Of a stretch of DNA of 64,000 nt, positions 53,604 through 62,436 are shown piece by piece (positions within the stretch are counted from its first letter, which is position 1; every line of letters starts with the position of its first letter). Under the pieces are notes generated by a model. The model was given only the letters and a program-made list of their open reading frames with translations. It did not search any database and was not told where the DNA came from. The translations under genes were made by a program, and so were the position numbers. Source of the stretch: Salinarimonas sp046292825 (GTDB lineage: Bacteria > Pseudomonadota > Alphaproteobacteria > Rhizobiales > Beijerinckiaceae); assembly GCF_046292825.1 (NCBI RefSeq), contig NZ_JBKBQG010000003.1:62001-126000 (forward strand), written 5' to 3'.

Positions 53604-56248
53604 CCGGGTTCGAAGGATGGTCGCGGGTCGCCGAGTGCCTCGAGGCGCAGGCCGATGAGGCCGATGCGGCGGAGCGCGCGGGAGTGGGGAGCGCGCTCCT
53701 CGACGAGGGCCAACGCGCCAGCGTCCGCGTGATCGCCGAGCGCCTGCGCGAGGGCTGCCGGGCGCAGCTCGTCGCCGACGAGGTCGGCATGGGCAAGACG
53801 CGGATCGCGGTCGCGCTGATCGTCGCCGTGCGGCGCTCGGGCGGGCGCGCGGCGATCGTCGTGCCCGGCGGCCTCGGCGCGCAATGGCAGGCGGAGCTGC
53901 GCCGCTTCGACCGGGACGACAGGACCCTCCTGCCGCTGCGAAGCTACGAGAGCTTCGTGATGGGCTACGCCCGGCCTGGCGAGGGCAATCTCGCCGATGG
54001 GTGGCAGGCGCGGCGCGACGCGCAGCTCCGCGATCGGCGCCAGCAGCGGGAGCTGCCCGAGGGCGATTGGCGCGACGAGACGACCGTGATGATCTCGCAT
54101 GCCTTCGCGCGCATGCGGTTTCCGATGTCCGCGGACGGCGAGCCCTCGTGGCGCCGAGCGCTCATGCCGGCGATCGTGGGCATGATCGACGAGAACCTGC
54201 GCGGCCGCGACGAGGCCGAGCGCCCGGCGACCTACAGGGTCGCCAGAGCCGCCTACGAGACGCGGCACATCGAGCCGCTCGAGATCGAGTCCGTCCGCGA
54301 CTGGCGCGATCCAACCTCCGACGAATATCGGCGCGCCGTCCTGCCGGTGATCGGCCGGGCGCTCGGGCGTTTCGATCTCGTCGTGGTCGACGAGGCGCAC
54401 AAGGCCCGCGGCGAGGACAGCAGCCTCTCGCGTATCCTCGGGCCGGTGATCTGGGAGAGCGCGGATCCCTTCCGGCTCGGTCTCACCGCGACGCCCGTCG
54501 AGCTCGACGCCGACCAGTGGCGCAACACGCTCGCGCGCCTCTTCGGCCGCGACGACGACGCCGAGGCGGCCGCGAAGGCGGTGGCGACGCTCGCGGAGCC
54601 GATCTCCGCCTATGCGGAGGCGGCGCGCAAGCTGCGGGCGGAGCCGCTCGGCGAGGCGGTCGTCGCCGCGTTCGAGGCGGCGGCCGCCCGGTTCACGCAG
54701 GCGCTCGCGCCCTATGTGATCCGCCGCGACAAGCGCTCGGACCAGGAGCTGCACGCCTTCGAGCAACAGCACGGCTCCTACCGGCGCGTCGCGCCGGTTT
54801 CGGTCTTGCCCGAAGACATGGAGCGCGATTGGCTGCGCGCGTTTTGCGCGGCCGAGGCGCTCTCGCTCCTCCCGCAGAGCGATCGCTCCGTCAAGCGCCT
54901 GAGGCTCACGGTCGAGAAGGGGCACGGCCTCGACAAGCTGATCGTCGAGAATGCGGCCGAGCCTGCGGGGGCCGAGCGAGATTTCTGGTCCCGCAACGTC
55001 CGGCCGGGCGCCGGCGCGACGCTCTTCGAGCATCCGGCGATCCTCGCGGCGGTGCGGACGATCGAGGACGCGGTCGCGAAGGGTCGCAAGGTTCTGGTGT
55101 TCGGCACGCTCGTCGCCCCGTTGCGGGCGCTGACCCGGCTCCTCGACGCCCGCGCCCTGTTGCGCCATCTCGCCGATGGGCGGCACTGGCCGGCGCGCGG
55201 CGTCGGCAAGGATGCCGTCGATGCCGTTCGCGCGGCGCTTCGCGCTCCCGATCGGCCATCGGGCGCGCCGGAGAGTTTGGATGCGGTCGATGCGCTCCTC
55301 GCCGAGCGCTACGAGGCCGAGCGCCAGGCGCGCGAAAGAAACCGGGAGCGTATCCACGCCGAGATCCTGGAGCTGCGGGGGCAGGACCCGATCGCGGCGT
55401 CGATCGCCGAGATCTGGGAGAAGCCCGACACGCGCGAATCGCCCGACACGAGCCGGATCGGCCTCCTCCTCGAAGCGCTCGAGAGCCGCCTCGCCCGCGG
55501 CGCGGACGCGCGCGGGCGCACGCCGTGGACCACAGAGCGGCTGCTCGCCGAGACGCGGGCCTTGATCGCCGAACTCTCCGCCGGCGCAGGCGATCGTTTC
55601 GCCGAGGACGATAAGCCCGAGCCCGCGAACGGCGGCGTCCAAACCCGCGACTTGCTCGCGAGCCATCTCGATGAGTATTCCGGCCGCGAGGGCAGCTTCG
55701 CACGCCTCCTCTACGGCGCAACGGCGCCGCAGACGCGACGCCTCCTGCAAGCGGCCTTCAACCGCGAGGGCTCGTGGCCGATGGTTCTCGTCGCGCAGTC
55801 CACGGTCGGGCGCGAGGGGCTCAACCTGCACGACGAATGCCGCACGGTCGTCCTCCTCCACGCCGAGTGGAATCCCGGCGTCGTCGAGCAGCAGATCGGC
55901 CGCGTCGACCGCAAGAACAGCCGCTTCCTGAAGGATTTTCGCGGCAACGCCTGGCGCGAGACGGGCGAGCCGCCGCGCATCGACGTCCATTGCATCCGGG
56001 TGGAGGGGGGCTACGACAGCCTGCACTGGTCGATCCTCCTCGACCGCTGGAAGGACCTGCGCGCCCAGCTCCACGGCGACGTCGTCGCCCCCGAGGACCG
56101 GGAGCGGGCGAGAACGGATCCCGAGCTCGCGCGCCTCGTCGAGCGGCTCGACGCGGCGGCGCCGGACTTCCATCCCAGACCGAAGTGGGGAGCGCAGCGT
56201 CCCGGTTCCGGGGTCGCCGACGACGTGCCGAAGATGGCCGAGGCGTGA
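53600..56248 (+). CDS. SNF2/SF2-type DNA helicase/translocase
   Basis: 882 residues. Motif I ADEVGMGKTRIAVAL near 65, Ia-like VVPGGLGAQWQAEL, motif II VVVDEAHKARG near 270, motif III LGLTATPVEL, and C-terminal lobe with VLVFGTL, then STVGREGLNLH (V) and EQQIGRVDRKNS (VI). The lobes are separated by a long insert (about 320-590). The layout resembles RapA/DISARM DrmD-like translocases. With a PLD protein and a small unknown gene it forms a compact cassette like those in defence islands; no methyltransferase is present. Anti-phage role is inferred from this context only. Confidence 0.88.
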   Translation: MTGFEGWSRVAECLEAQADEADAAERAGVGSALLDEGQRASVRVIAERLREGCRAQLVADEVGMGKTRIAVALIVAVRRSGGRAAIVVPGGLGAQWQAELRRFDRDDRTLLPLRSYESFVMGYARPGEGNLADGWQARRDAQLRDRRQQRELPEGDWRDETTVMISHAFARMRFPMSADGEPSWRRALMPAIVGMIDENLRGRDEAERPATYRVARAAYETRHIEPLEIESVRDWRDPTSDEYRRAVLPVIGRALGRFDLVVVDEAHKARGEDSSLSRILGPVIWESADPFRLGLTATPVELDADQWRNTLARLFGRDDDAEAAAKAVATLAEPISAYAEAARKLRAEPLGEAVVAAFEAAAARFTQALAPYVIRRDKRSDQELHAFEQQHGSYRRVAPVSVLPEDMERDWLRAFCAAEALSLLPQSDRSVKRLRLTVEKGHGLDKLIVENAAEPAGAERDFWSRNVRPGAGATLFEHPAILAAVRTIEDAVAKGRKVLVFGTLVAPLRALTRLLDARALLRHLADGRHWPARGVGKDAVDAVRAALRAPDRPSGAPESLDAVDALLAERYEAERQARERNRERIHAEILELRGQDPIAASIAEIWEKPDTRESPDTSRIGLLLEALESRLARGADARGRTPWTTERLLAETRALIAELSAGAGDRFAEDDKPEPANGGVQTRDLLASHLDEYSGREGSFARLLYGATAPQTRRLLQAAFNREGSWPMVLVAQSTVGREGLNLHDECRTVVLLHAEWNPGVVEQQIGRVDRKNSRFLKDFRGNAWRETGEPPRIDVHCIRVEGGYDSLHWSILLDRWKDLRAQLHGDVVAPEDRERARTDPELARLVERLDAAAPDFHPRPKWGAQRPGSGVADDVPKMAEA

Positions 56249-56277
56249 GGCTCGGGCAAGCGCACGGCACAGCGCGC

Positions 56278-56298
56278 CGCTTCCTGGACGAGGAAGCG
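56278..56298. terminator. stem-loop between convergent helicase and LacI genes
   Basis: CGCTTCCT and AGGAAGCG pair perfectly around GGACG, 30 nt after the helicase stop. It serves both convergent transcripts by position; no T-tract is present. Confidence 0.4.
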
Positions 56299-56409
56299 AC
56301 GAAGGGTCGGCGACGAGGGAGGCGGCCCGCATCGACATCGAAATCGCTCTCGGTGAACGAGCGCGGGATCGCCGTCGAGCGGTGATCCCCGCCGCTATGG
56401 GACGAGCCG

Positions 56410-57471
56410 CTACCGTCCGGGGGCGGCCCGATGCCTCGGCGCGCGCGTCGCCGTCGAGCCGCGCACGACGAGCGGCGCGTCGATGCGGACCGTGCGGGGC
56501 TCCTTGTCCGTGCGGTCCATGTGCGCGACGAGGGTCTCGACCGCGGCCTCGACCATATCCTGCGCCGGTTGGCGGATGCTGGTGAGGTCGTAGGCGGGCC
56601 AGGCGGCCATCGGCACGTCGTCGTAGCCGACCAGAGCGACGTCCTCCGGCACGCGCAGGCCGAGCTCGTGGCGCAGCGTGTCCATGACGGCGAAGGCCAT
56701 GTGGTCCGATCCGACGAAGATCCCGTCGGGCCGCTCCTGCCCCGAGAACAGCGCCCGCGTCGCGGCGATCGCCTTCTCGCGGTCGTATTCGCCGTCGATC
56801 ACGGCGAAGGGGGCGAGGCCTCGCGCCGCGAGGCCCTCGACGAAGCCCGTCGCGCGGTCGCGCCCGGTCGCGGAGCCCGTCCAGCCGGCGACATGGGCGA
56901 TGCGGCGGCGCCCGATATCGACGAGATGCTCCGCCGCCCGGCGACCGCCGGCGCGGTTGTCGGAGGTCACCGAGGAGATCGTCTCGTCGTCCTGGTGGCG
57001 GTTGAAGAGCACGACGGGCACGCCCGCGAGCGCGCAGCGCCTGGCGAGCCGGTTGGACAGGGAGACCGAGGCGAGGATCGCGCCGTCGACCTGGTAGTCC
57101 AGGATGTCGTCGAGCGTCTGGCCGAGCTCCTCGTCGGCGTTCGATGCGAGCACCACGAGGACGTGATAGCCGAGCGCCTGGAAGGCGCGGGAGAAGCGCT
57201 CGAGCGCGACGGGATAGAACTGGTTGTCGAGATAGGCGACGACGAGCGCGACGATGCGCGAGCGCCCGGTGATCAGCGAGCGCGCGAGCACGTTCGGGCG
57301 GTAGCCGAGCTCCTCGGCGGCGCGCATGACCTTTTCGCGCGTCTCCTTCGAGACGGAGGCGCCGGGCGTGAAGGCGCGGCTCACCGCCGATTGCGAAACG
57401 CCGGCGCGGCGGGCGACGTCGAGCGAGGTCGCGGGCGGCTTCGCGGCGGGCGGATCGACGGTCGCGCTCAT
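56410..57471 (-). CDS. LacI-family transcriptional repressor
   Basis: 353 residues. N-terminal LacI HTH and hinge: TSLDVARRAGVSQSAVSRAF and RPNVLARSLITGRS. Periplasmic-binding-like sensor domain: IVALVVAYLDNQFYP, AHVAGWTGSATGRDR, PDGIFVGSDHMAFAV, VALVGYDDVPMAAW and STATRAP tail. Effector is probably the sugar carried by the adjacent importer. Start overlaps the upstream permease stop (ATGA), so it is the last gene of the importer operon and regulates itself. Two 16-bp palindromes at 62356 and 63596 are its likely operators. Confidence 0.92.
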   Translation of the reverse strand: MSATVDPPAAKPPATSLDVARRAGVSQSAVSRAFTPGASVSKETREKVMRAAEELGYRPNVLARSLITGRSRIVALVVAYLDNQFYPVALERFSRAFQALGYHVLVVLASNADEELGQTLDDILDYQVDGAILASVSLSNRLARRCALAGVPVVLFNRHQDDETISSVTSDNRAGGRRAAEHLVDIGRRRIAHVAGWTGSATGRDRATGFVEGLAARGLAPFAVIDGEYDREKAIAATRALFSGQERPDGIFVGSDHMAFAVMDTLRHELGLRVPEDVALVGYDDVPMAAWPAYDLTSIRQPAQDMVEAAVETLVAHMDRTDKEPRTVRIDAPLVVRGSTATRAPRHRAAPGR

Positions 57472-58646
57472 CCCTTGACCGCCCCCGCGGTGAGGCCGGA
57501 GACGATCTGGCGCTGGAAGACCATCACGAGGAGGAAGAGCGGCGCCGTGATGGAGACGGCCGCCGCCACCGCGCGGACCTGATCCGTCGTCGTCGTCTCG
57601 CGGTTGAAGAAGCCGGCGATCGCCGGGACCATGGTCTGGCTCTGCGCGTCGAGGAGAAGGGAGGTCACGAGGAAGTCGTTATAGGCGAGCAGGAAGGAGA
57701 ACAAGCCCGTCGTGATCACCCCCGGCCACATCACCGGCATGATGACGCGCCAGAACGCCTCGAAATGCGAGCACCCGTCGACGCGCGCCGCCTCGTCGAG
57801 CTCGGCCGGCACGTTCATGAAGAACGAGCGCAGCATCCAGATCGTGAAGGGCTGGTTGATCGCCACCAAGACCAGGATGACGGCGAGCGGCTGTCCGTAG
57901 AGCGTCGGCGCCGCGTCACCCAGGATCGGCCGCAACCATTCGGCCGAATTCACGAAGGGCGGCAGATAGCCCGAGACGAGCACCGAATGCGGCAGGGCGC
58001 GGAAGATCAGGGCCGAGATCAGGATCCAATAGGCGAGCGAGGAGCGCGTGCGCGCGAGCGCGTAGCCGGCGAGCGTGCCCACCGTCAGCGAGATCGTGAC
58101 GACGCCGCCGGTGACGATCAGCGAGTTGACGAAGTTCCGGTAGAAGGCCTGATCGACCCAGACGTTGCGGTAATGGGCGAGCGTGAGGCCGATCACGGGC
58201 TCGGCGAGGAGGCCGAGCAGCGGGACCGGCGCGAGCGCGCCCCCCGCGGCGCCGGCGAGCGCCGGCAGGGCGATCGCGAGCCAGGCGAGGCAGGCCGCGC
58301 CGAAGGCGATCCCGCCCACGAGCCAGCCGACGGGCAGCCAGGGCTCGGGCGCGATCCGCTCGATCGCCGCCCCGAGCCGGCGCGTCGCAAGGTGCCAGAT
58401 CGCGGCGAGGCTCGCGATCCCGAGCGCGAGATCGAGGACGGAGAGGCCCTGCCCGGTGGTGCGCGTCGCCGGACCGAAGATCACCGCGAGCGGGTTGGCC
58501 GAGAAGGCGTCCACGGGGAGCTTGAAGCTCATCACCGCGATCCAGAACAGGGGGAAGGCGGCGATCAGGCACCAGAGGGCCACGAACGCGCGGGTCGTCC
58601 AGGCGAGGGCGGGCGAGGGGCGCAAGGTCTTCGCGGTCGTCTCCAC
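57468..58646 (-). CDS. sugar ABC importer permease, MalG-like, with membrane insert
   Basis: 392 residues, about 110 more than a normal MalG/UgpE. The common parts are the N-terminal helix WLIAAFPLFWIAVMSF region, FYRNFVNSLIVTGGVV, the EAA loop DEAARVDGCSHFEAFWRVIMPVMWPG (in part) and a C-terminal QIVSGLTAGAVKG. The extra residues (about 65-155) between the first helix and the transport core contain two or three more hydrophobic helices (LGIASLAAIWHL, GWLVGGIAFGAACLAWLAIALPALAG in part). GTG start at 58646, with GAGGGGG before it, 4 bp after the other permease. Confidence 0.88.
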   Translation of the reverse strand: METTAKTLRPSPALAWTTRAFVALWCLIAAFPLFWIAVMSFKLPVDAFSANPLAVIFGPATRTTGQGLSVLDLALGIASLAAIWHLATRRLGAAIERIAPEPWLPVGWLVGGIAFGAACLAWLAIALPALAGAAGGALAPVPLLGLLAEPVIGLTLAHYRNVWVDQAFYRNFVNSLIVTGGVVTISLTVGTLAGYALARTRSSLAYWILISALIFRALPHSVLVSGYLPPFVNSAEWLRPILGDAAPTLYGQPLAVILVLVAINQPFTIWMLRSFFMNVPAELDEAARVDGCSHFEAFWRVIMPVMWPGVITTGLFSFLLAYNDFLVTSLLLDAQSQTMVPAIAGFFNRETTTTDQVRAVAAAVSITAPLFLLVMVFQRQIVSGLTAGAVKG

Positions 58647-58650
58647 GGCG

Positions 58651-59679
58651 TCACCCCCTCGGCCGGTAGTCGCGCCGCGCCCGGATCAGGAGCGGCACGA
58701 GCAGGATCACGATGCCCACCATCGTCAGCATCGACGAGGCGGAGGCGCGCGAGATCGATCGATTGCCGGAATCGTCCGGCATCAGGAAATCGTAGGTGAG
58801 GAACTGCAGCGAGATCACGTGTGCCTGCGATGAGAAGCCGATCACCTCCTCGAAGACGCGATAGGCGTCCATCAGGTGGATCAGCGACACGAACACCACG
58901 AGCGGCATCAGGTGGGGCACGATCACGTAGCGCAGCCGCTCGAAGCGCGAGGCGCCGTCGACGATTGCGCTCTCGAGCGTGTCGCGGTTGAGCGTCTGGA
59001 GGCCGGCGTAGAACACGACGAAGGCGAAGGGCGCCACGTGCCAGACGCGGTAGAACAGCATCAGAAGCTCGATCGTCCAGCCCTGCGCGAACATCGCGAT
59101 CGGCCGCCCGGTGAGCGCGACGAGCGCCTGCGTGAGGATCCCGTCGCCGATGAACAGCCACCGGATCGACAGAGCCCCGATCACCGGCGTGATGATGAAG
59201 GGCAGGAGCGAGACGAAGATGATCGGCCCGCGCACCGACCGCGCGAGCTTGTCGACGGCGAGCGCGATGGCGAGCCCCAGCCCGATCACGAAGGGAAGCG
59301 TGATCAGCGTGAAGGTGAGCGTGAAGCGCAGGGCCTTGTAGAAGTCGATGTTCTGCAGCCGCGCCCAGACGCCTTCCCCGGCGGCGAAGGCGGCGGCGAC
59401 CGCCTCGGGCTGCAGGAGCGCGCGGTAGGTGTCGAGCCCGACGAAGACGGTCTGCGTCACCGGGCGCCCGCGCTCGTCGAGCACCGGCCGCGTACGCACC
59501 TCCGTACGGCAGACCGGTGCGGGAAAGCCCGGCGCGCAGGCCTCCACCTCGACCCGCTCGAAGACGGTCTGCGTCGCTTGGAAGCTCTGCACGAAGACGG
59601 TGACGAGCGGGATCGCGATGAAGAGGATCATCATCACGAGCGAGGGCGCAACGAAGGCGTAGAACGTCCGCGGCTTCAC
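58651..59679 (-). CDS. sugar ABC importer permease, MalF/UgpA-like
   Basis: 342 residues with six membrane helices. FYAFVAPSLVMMILFIAIPLVTVFVQSF is helix 1; the following periplasmic loop (about 35-120) is long and carries two Cys (ACAPGFPAPVCRT). The EAA loop is ESAIVDGASRFERLRYVIVPHLMPL in part. GTG start at 59679; no ATG nearby in frame. Pairs with the MalG-like permease. Upstream lies a 319-bp gap filled mostly by a palindromic repeat, which separates it from the binding-protein gene and may lower or uncouple expression. Confidence 0.9.
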   Translation of the reverse strand: MKPRTFYAFVAPSLVMMILFIAIPLVTVFVQSFQATQTVFERVEVEACAPGFPAPVCRTEVRTRPVLDERGRPVTQTVFVGLDTYRALLQPEAVAAAFAAGEGVWARLQNIDFYKALRFTLTFTLITLPFVIGLGLAIALAVDKLARSVRGPIIFVSLLPFIITPVIGALSIRWLFIGDGILTQALVALTGRPIAMFAQGWTIELLMLFYRVWHVAPFAFVVFYAGLQTLNRDTLESAIVDGASRFERLRYVIVPHLMPLVVFVSLIHLMDAYRVFEEVIGFSSQAHVISLQFLTYDFLMPDDSGNRSISRASASSMLTMVGIVILLVPLLIRARRDYRPRG

Positions 59680-59767
59680 GTGTCTGTCTCCTCGGTCGGT
59701 CTGCTTTCCTGTGCTGCGGGTGCTGCCGCTCTCCTTGCCCTGAGAGTCGGTTGAATCTCTCGTAGGC

Positions 59768-59946
59768 TGTCATCCCGGGCCGCGAAGCGGACCCGGGACC
59801 CATACGCTCCAATGATCGTCCGAGCGCGCATGCCGCGCTCGCTCCGCACCCTCGCAGCATCGATCGCCGGAGATACGCAGCCTACAGGCTGCGACTGACA
59901 CGTCGTGGTTATGGGTCCCGGATCGCCTTCGGCGTCCGGGATGACA
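59768..59946. repeat. palindromic intergenic repeat, family A (intact copy)
   Basis: Ends TGTCATCCCGG and CCGGGATGACA are inverted; inner arms ACCCGGGACCCAT and ATGGGTCCCGG are also inverted, so the whole 179 bp can fold as one long hairpin. Internal blocks GAGCGCGCATGCCGCGCTCGC and CAGCCTACAGGCTG are local palindromes. It shares its left 130 bp with 25254-25390. It sits between the importer binding-protein and permease genes. No coding frame is credible. Confidence 0.75.
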
Positions 59947-59998
59947 CCGCAGCGAAAGACTTTCAGATCTAGGGCTGGCGCGCCCCTCTCCGCACGCC

Positions 59999-61213
59999 TC
60001 AGCGCAGGACGCCGGCCTCGCGGGCGGCGGCGAGGTAGGCCTCTTCCGCGTCGGCGAGCGATTGCTCGGCGCTCTCGCGGCCGGTCAGGAAATCGGCGAT
60101 GTTGTTGCCGATCGCGGTGTGCAGGAGCCCCATCTCGACGCTCGACGGGTAGGCGATCGGCCCGAGCATCGCGGTCGCGATCGCGCCCTCGGCGAGGCGG
60201 CCGGGCTCGAAGCCGTCGATCAGCCAGACCGCCGCGTCGTTGTTGGCCTCGACCATGCGCGGGGTGAGGCCCTCGAGCGCCACGCGGAAGGCGGTCTCGG
60301 CCTCCTCGTCGGTGATGTTCGCCGCGATCACGATGCCGTCCCACCAGATGGTGGAGGCCGGCGGGCCGCCCTCGACGGCGCGGGGAGCGGCCGCCATGCC
60401 GACCTTGCCCACGACCTGCGATTCGCTCTCGTCGTCCATCGCCGCCGCCCGCGTCGCCCAGAGATTGGCCATGGCGATGCGGCCCTGCTGGAATTGCTGC
60501 TGGACGTAGGTGGAATCCGAGACCAGGAACTCGGGATCCATGAATTCCGTCTTGGCCTTCATCATCTCGAGCGCGCGCACGCCCGCTTCCGAATTGATGC
60601 CGGGCCGCCCGTCGGCGTCGATCAACGTGCCTCCGAAGCCGGCGAACATGTTGATGAAGTCCTGCGCGAGGTTCCAGCCGGTCTGCATGGTGGCGCCGAT
60701 CGGATGCTCGACGAGCCCCGCCTCGCGGATCTTGGCCGCCGCGGCGAGCACCTCGTCCCAGGTCTCGGGGACGGGGATGTCGAGCTCCTCGAGGATGTCC
60801 TGGCGGTACATCAGGTGTTGGTTGTTGACCATCATCGCGATCGCCATGATGCGCCCGTCGATGCGGATGAGCTGGTTCTCGCTCAAATTCTCACCGAAGC
60901 GCGCGACGAGGTCGTCGAGCGGGCGGATGGTGCCGGCGTTGAGGAGCGGCGTGAGCGTGCCGTTGGCCACCCCGCCGATATGGTAGAGCGAGGGCTGGGC
61001 GGCGAAGGCGGTGGGCTGCTTCGTGCGGAATTCCTGATCGAGCTCCGCCTGGAGGTTGGGCGCGCATTCGCGCATCGCCTCCGTCACCGCCACCCAGGCC
61101 GGAAAGGCGGCGGAGAGATGGCGGACGGTCGCGTCCGTGGTGAAGCCGCAGGCGAGCGCGGGCCCGGAGACGAGCCCGAGCGCGGCGGCGAGCGCGAATG
61201 TGCGTGACGACAT
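59999..61213 (-). CDS. sugar ABC importer substrate-binding protein
   Basis: 404 residues. Signal peptide MSSRTFALAAALGLVSGPALA before a Cys (ALAC), so a lipoprotein or plain secreted form are both possible. SBP_bac_1-like folds: AVTEAMRECAPNLQAELDQ, PTAFAAQPSLYHIGG, MYRQDILEELDIPVPETWDEVLAAA (in part), WWDGIVIAANITDEEAE. The binding ligand is not identifiable but the neighbouring permeases place it in the maltose/glycerol-phosphate-type group. Starts 19 bp after the ATPase gene. Confidence 0.9.
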   Translation of the reverse strand: MSSRTFALAAALGLVSGPALACGFTTDATVRHLSAAFPAWVAVTEAMRECAPNLQAELDQEFRTKQPTAFAAQPSLYHIGGVANGTLTPLLNAGTIRPLDDLVARFGENLSENQLIRIDGRIMAIAMMVNNQHLMYRQDILEELDIPVPETWDEVLAAAAKIREAGLVEHPIGATMQTGWNLAQDFINMFAGFGGTLIDADGRPGINSEAGVRALEMMKAKTEFMDPEFLVSDSTYVQQQFQQGRIAMANLWATRAAAMDDESESQVVGKVGMAAAPRAVEGGPPASTIWWDGIVIAANITDEEAETAFRVALEGLTPRMVEANNDAAVWLIDGFEPGRLAEGAIATAMLGPIAYPSSVEMGLLHTAIGNNIADFLTGRESAEQSLADAEEAYLAAAREAGVLR

Positions 61214-61232
61214 GGTTCGTTCCCTTCTTGCG

Positions 61233-62333
61233 TTATCGTGTGGCGGCAGAGCGCAGCTGCGCCGCGGATCGGTCGGCGCGGGCGGGCGTCGTGCGAGCGC
61301 CCGTGCGCGCGTCGAACAGGTGGCAGAGCGCGGCGTCGATCCGGATCGCGACGCTCTGCCCGATCTCCGCGCGGTAATCCTTGTGGGCCTTCACGGAGAC
61401 GAAGCTGCGGCCGGCGCGGACCGTGACCATCGTCGCGTCGCCCAACAGCTCGCGCGTGTAGATCGGCGCACGGATCTCGGCCGTGCCCTCGCCGGCGAGC
61501 CGCGCGTCCTCCGCCCGGAAGCCGAGGACGGCGGGCCCGTCCGCTGCGGCGAGCCCCGCGACGCGCACCCCGTCGGCGACGAAGACGCCGCCCGCGACCG
61601 TTCCCTCGACGAGGTTCATCGCCGGCGAGCCGATGAAGCCCGCGACGAAGGCGTTCGCCGGGTCGTCGTAGATCTGGGTCGGGGTGCCGACCTGCTGGAT
61701 CTCGCCCTTGTTCATCACCACCACGCGATCGGCGAGCGTCATCGCCTCGATCTGGTCGTGGGTGACGTAGATGGTCGTGACCTTCAATTCGTGCTGGAGG
61801 TTCTTGATCTGCGCGCGCGTCGAGACGCGCAGCTTCGCGTCGAGGTTCGACAGGGGCTCGTCCATGAGGAAGACGGTCGGCTCGCGCACGATGGCGCGGG
61901 CGAGCGCGACGCGCTGGCGCTGGCCGCCGGAGAGCTCGGCGGGCTTGCGGTGGAGGAAGTCGTCGAGCTCGACCATGGCGGCGGCGCGCCGCACGCGCGC
62001 GTCGTGCTCGGCCTTGGGCACGCGCCGCACCTTCAAGGGAAAGCGGATGTTCTCGTAGACGTTCAGGTTCGGATAGAGCCCGTAGCTCTGGAACACCATC
62101 GCGACGTCGCGATCCTTCGGCTCGAGATCGTTGACCCGTCGCCCGCCGATCAGGATCGAGCCCGAGGTGGCGTCCTCGAGCCCCGCGATCATGCGCATCG
62201 TCGTCGTCTTGCCGCAGCCGGAGGGTCCGAGCAGGACCAGGAACTCGCGATCGGCGATGGTGAGGTCGAAATCGGCGACGCCCACGAAGGAGCCCCACCG
62301 TTTCGTCACGTGCTCGAGCCGAACCTCGGCCAT
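61233..62333 (-). CDS. sugar ABC importer ATPase, UgpC/MalK-like
   Basis: 366 residues. Walker A LGPSGCGKTTTMRMIAGLE, Q-loop VFQSYGLYPNL, signature LSGGQRQRVALARAIVREP, Walker B VFLMDEPLSNLDAKLR and H-loop VTHDQIEAMTLADRV. C-terminal TOBE/MalK regulatory domain includes VLGFRAEDARLAGEG and the RSFVSVKAHKDYRAEIGQSVAIRID region. First gene of the importer operon proper; a LacI-type palindrome lies 23 bp upstream of its ATG, so the promoter is probably there. Confidence 0.93.
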   Translation of the reverse strand: MAEVRLEHVTKRWGSFVGVADFDLTIADREFLVLLGPSGCGKTTTMRMIAGLEDATSGSILIGGRRVNDLEPKDRDVAMVFQSYGLYPNLNVYENIRFPLKVRRVPKAEHDARVRRAAAMVELDDFLHRKPAELSGGQRQRVALARAIVREPTVFLMDEPLSNLDAKLRVSTRAQIKNLQHELKVTTIYVTHDQIEAMTLADRVVVMNKGEIQQVGTPTQIYDDPANAFVAGFIGSPAMNLVEGTVAGGVFVADGVRVAGLAAADGPAVLGFRAEDARLAGEGTAEIRAPIYTRELLGDATMVTVRAGRSFVSVKAHKDYRAEIGQSVAIRIDAALCHLFDARTGARTTPARADRSAAQLRSAATR

Positions 62334-62355
62334 GCCCCGCGCTCCCGTAGACGTG

Positions 62356-62371
62356 TTGCATACCTATGCAA
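62356..62371. promoter_or_regulatory. probable LacI-family operator O1
   Basis: TTGCATACCTATGCAA, a perfect palindrome with a 2-bp centre, 23 bp upstream of the ATPase start codon. It differs by 2 bases from the site at 63596-63611. Size and centre fit a LacI-family dimer; the cognate repressor is encoded at the operon end. Confidence 0.7.
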
Positions 62372-62436
62372 GCAACAGAGTGACGCCTGCCTTCCCGATT
62401 GGCAAGCCCAAAGGCGCGCCATCGCGCGCCGCGAAT

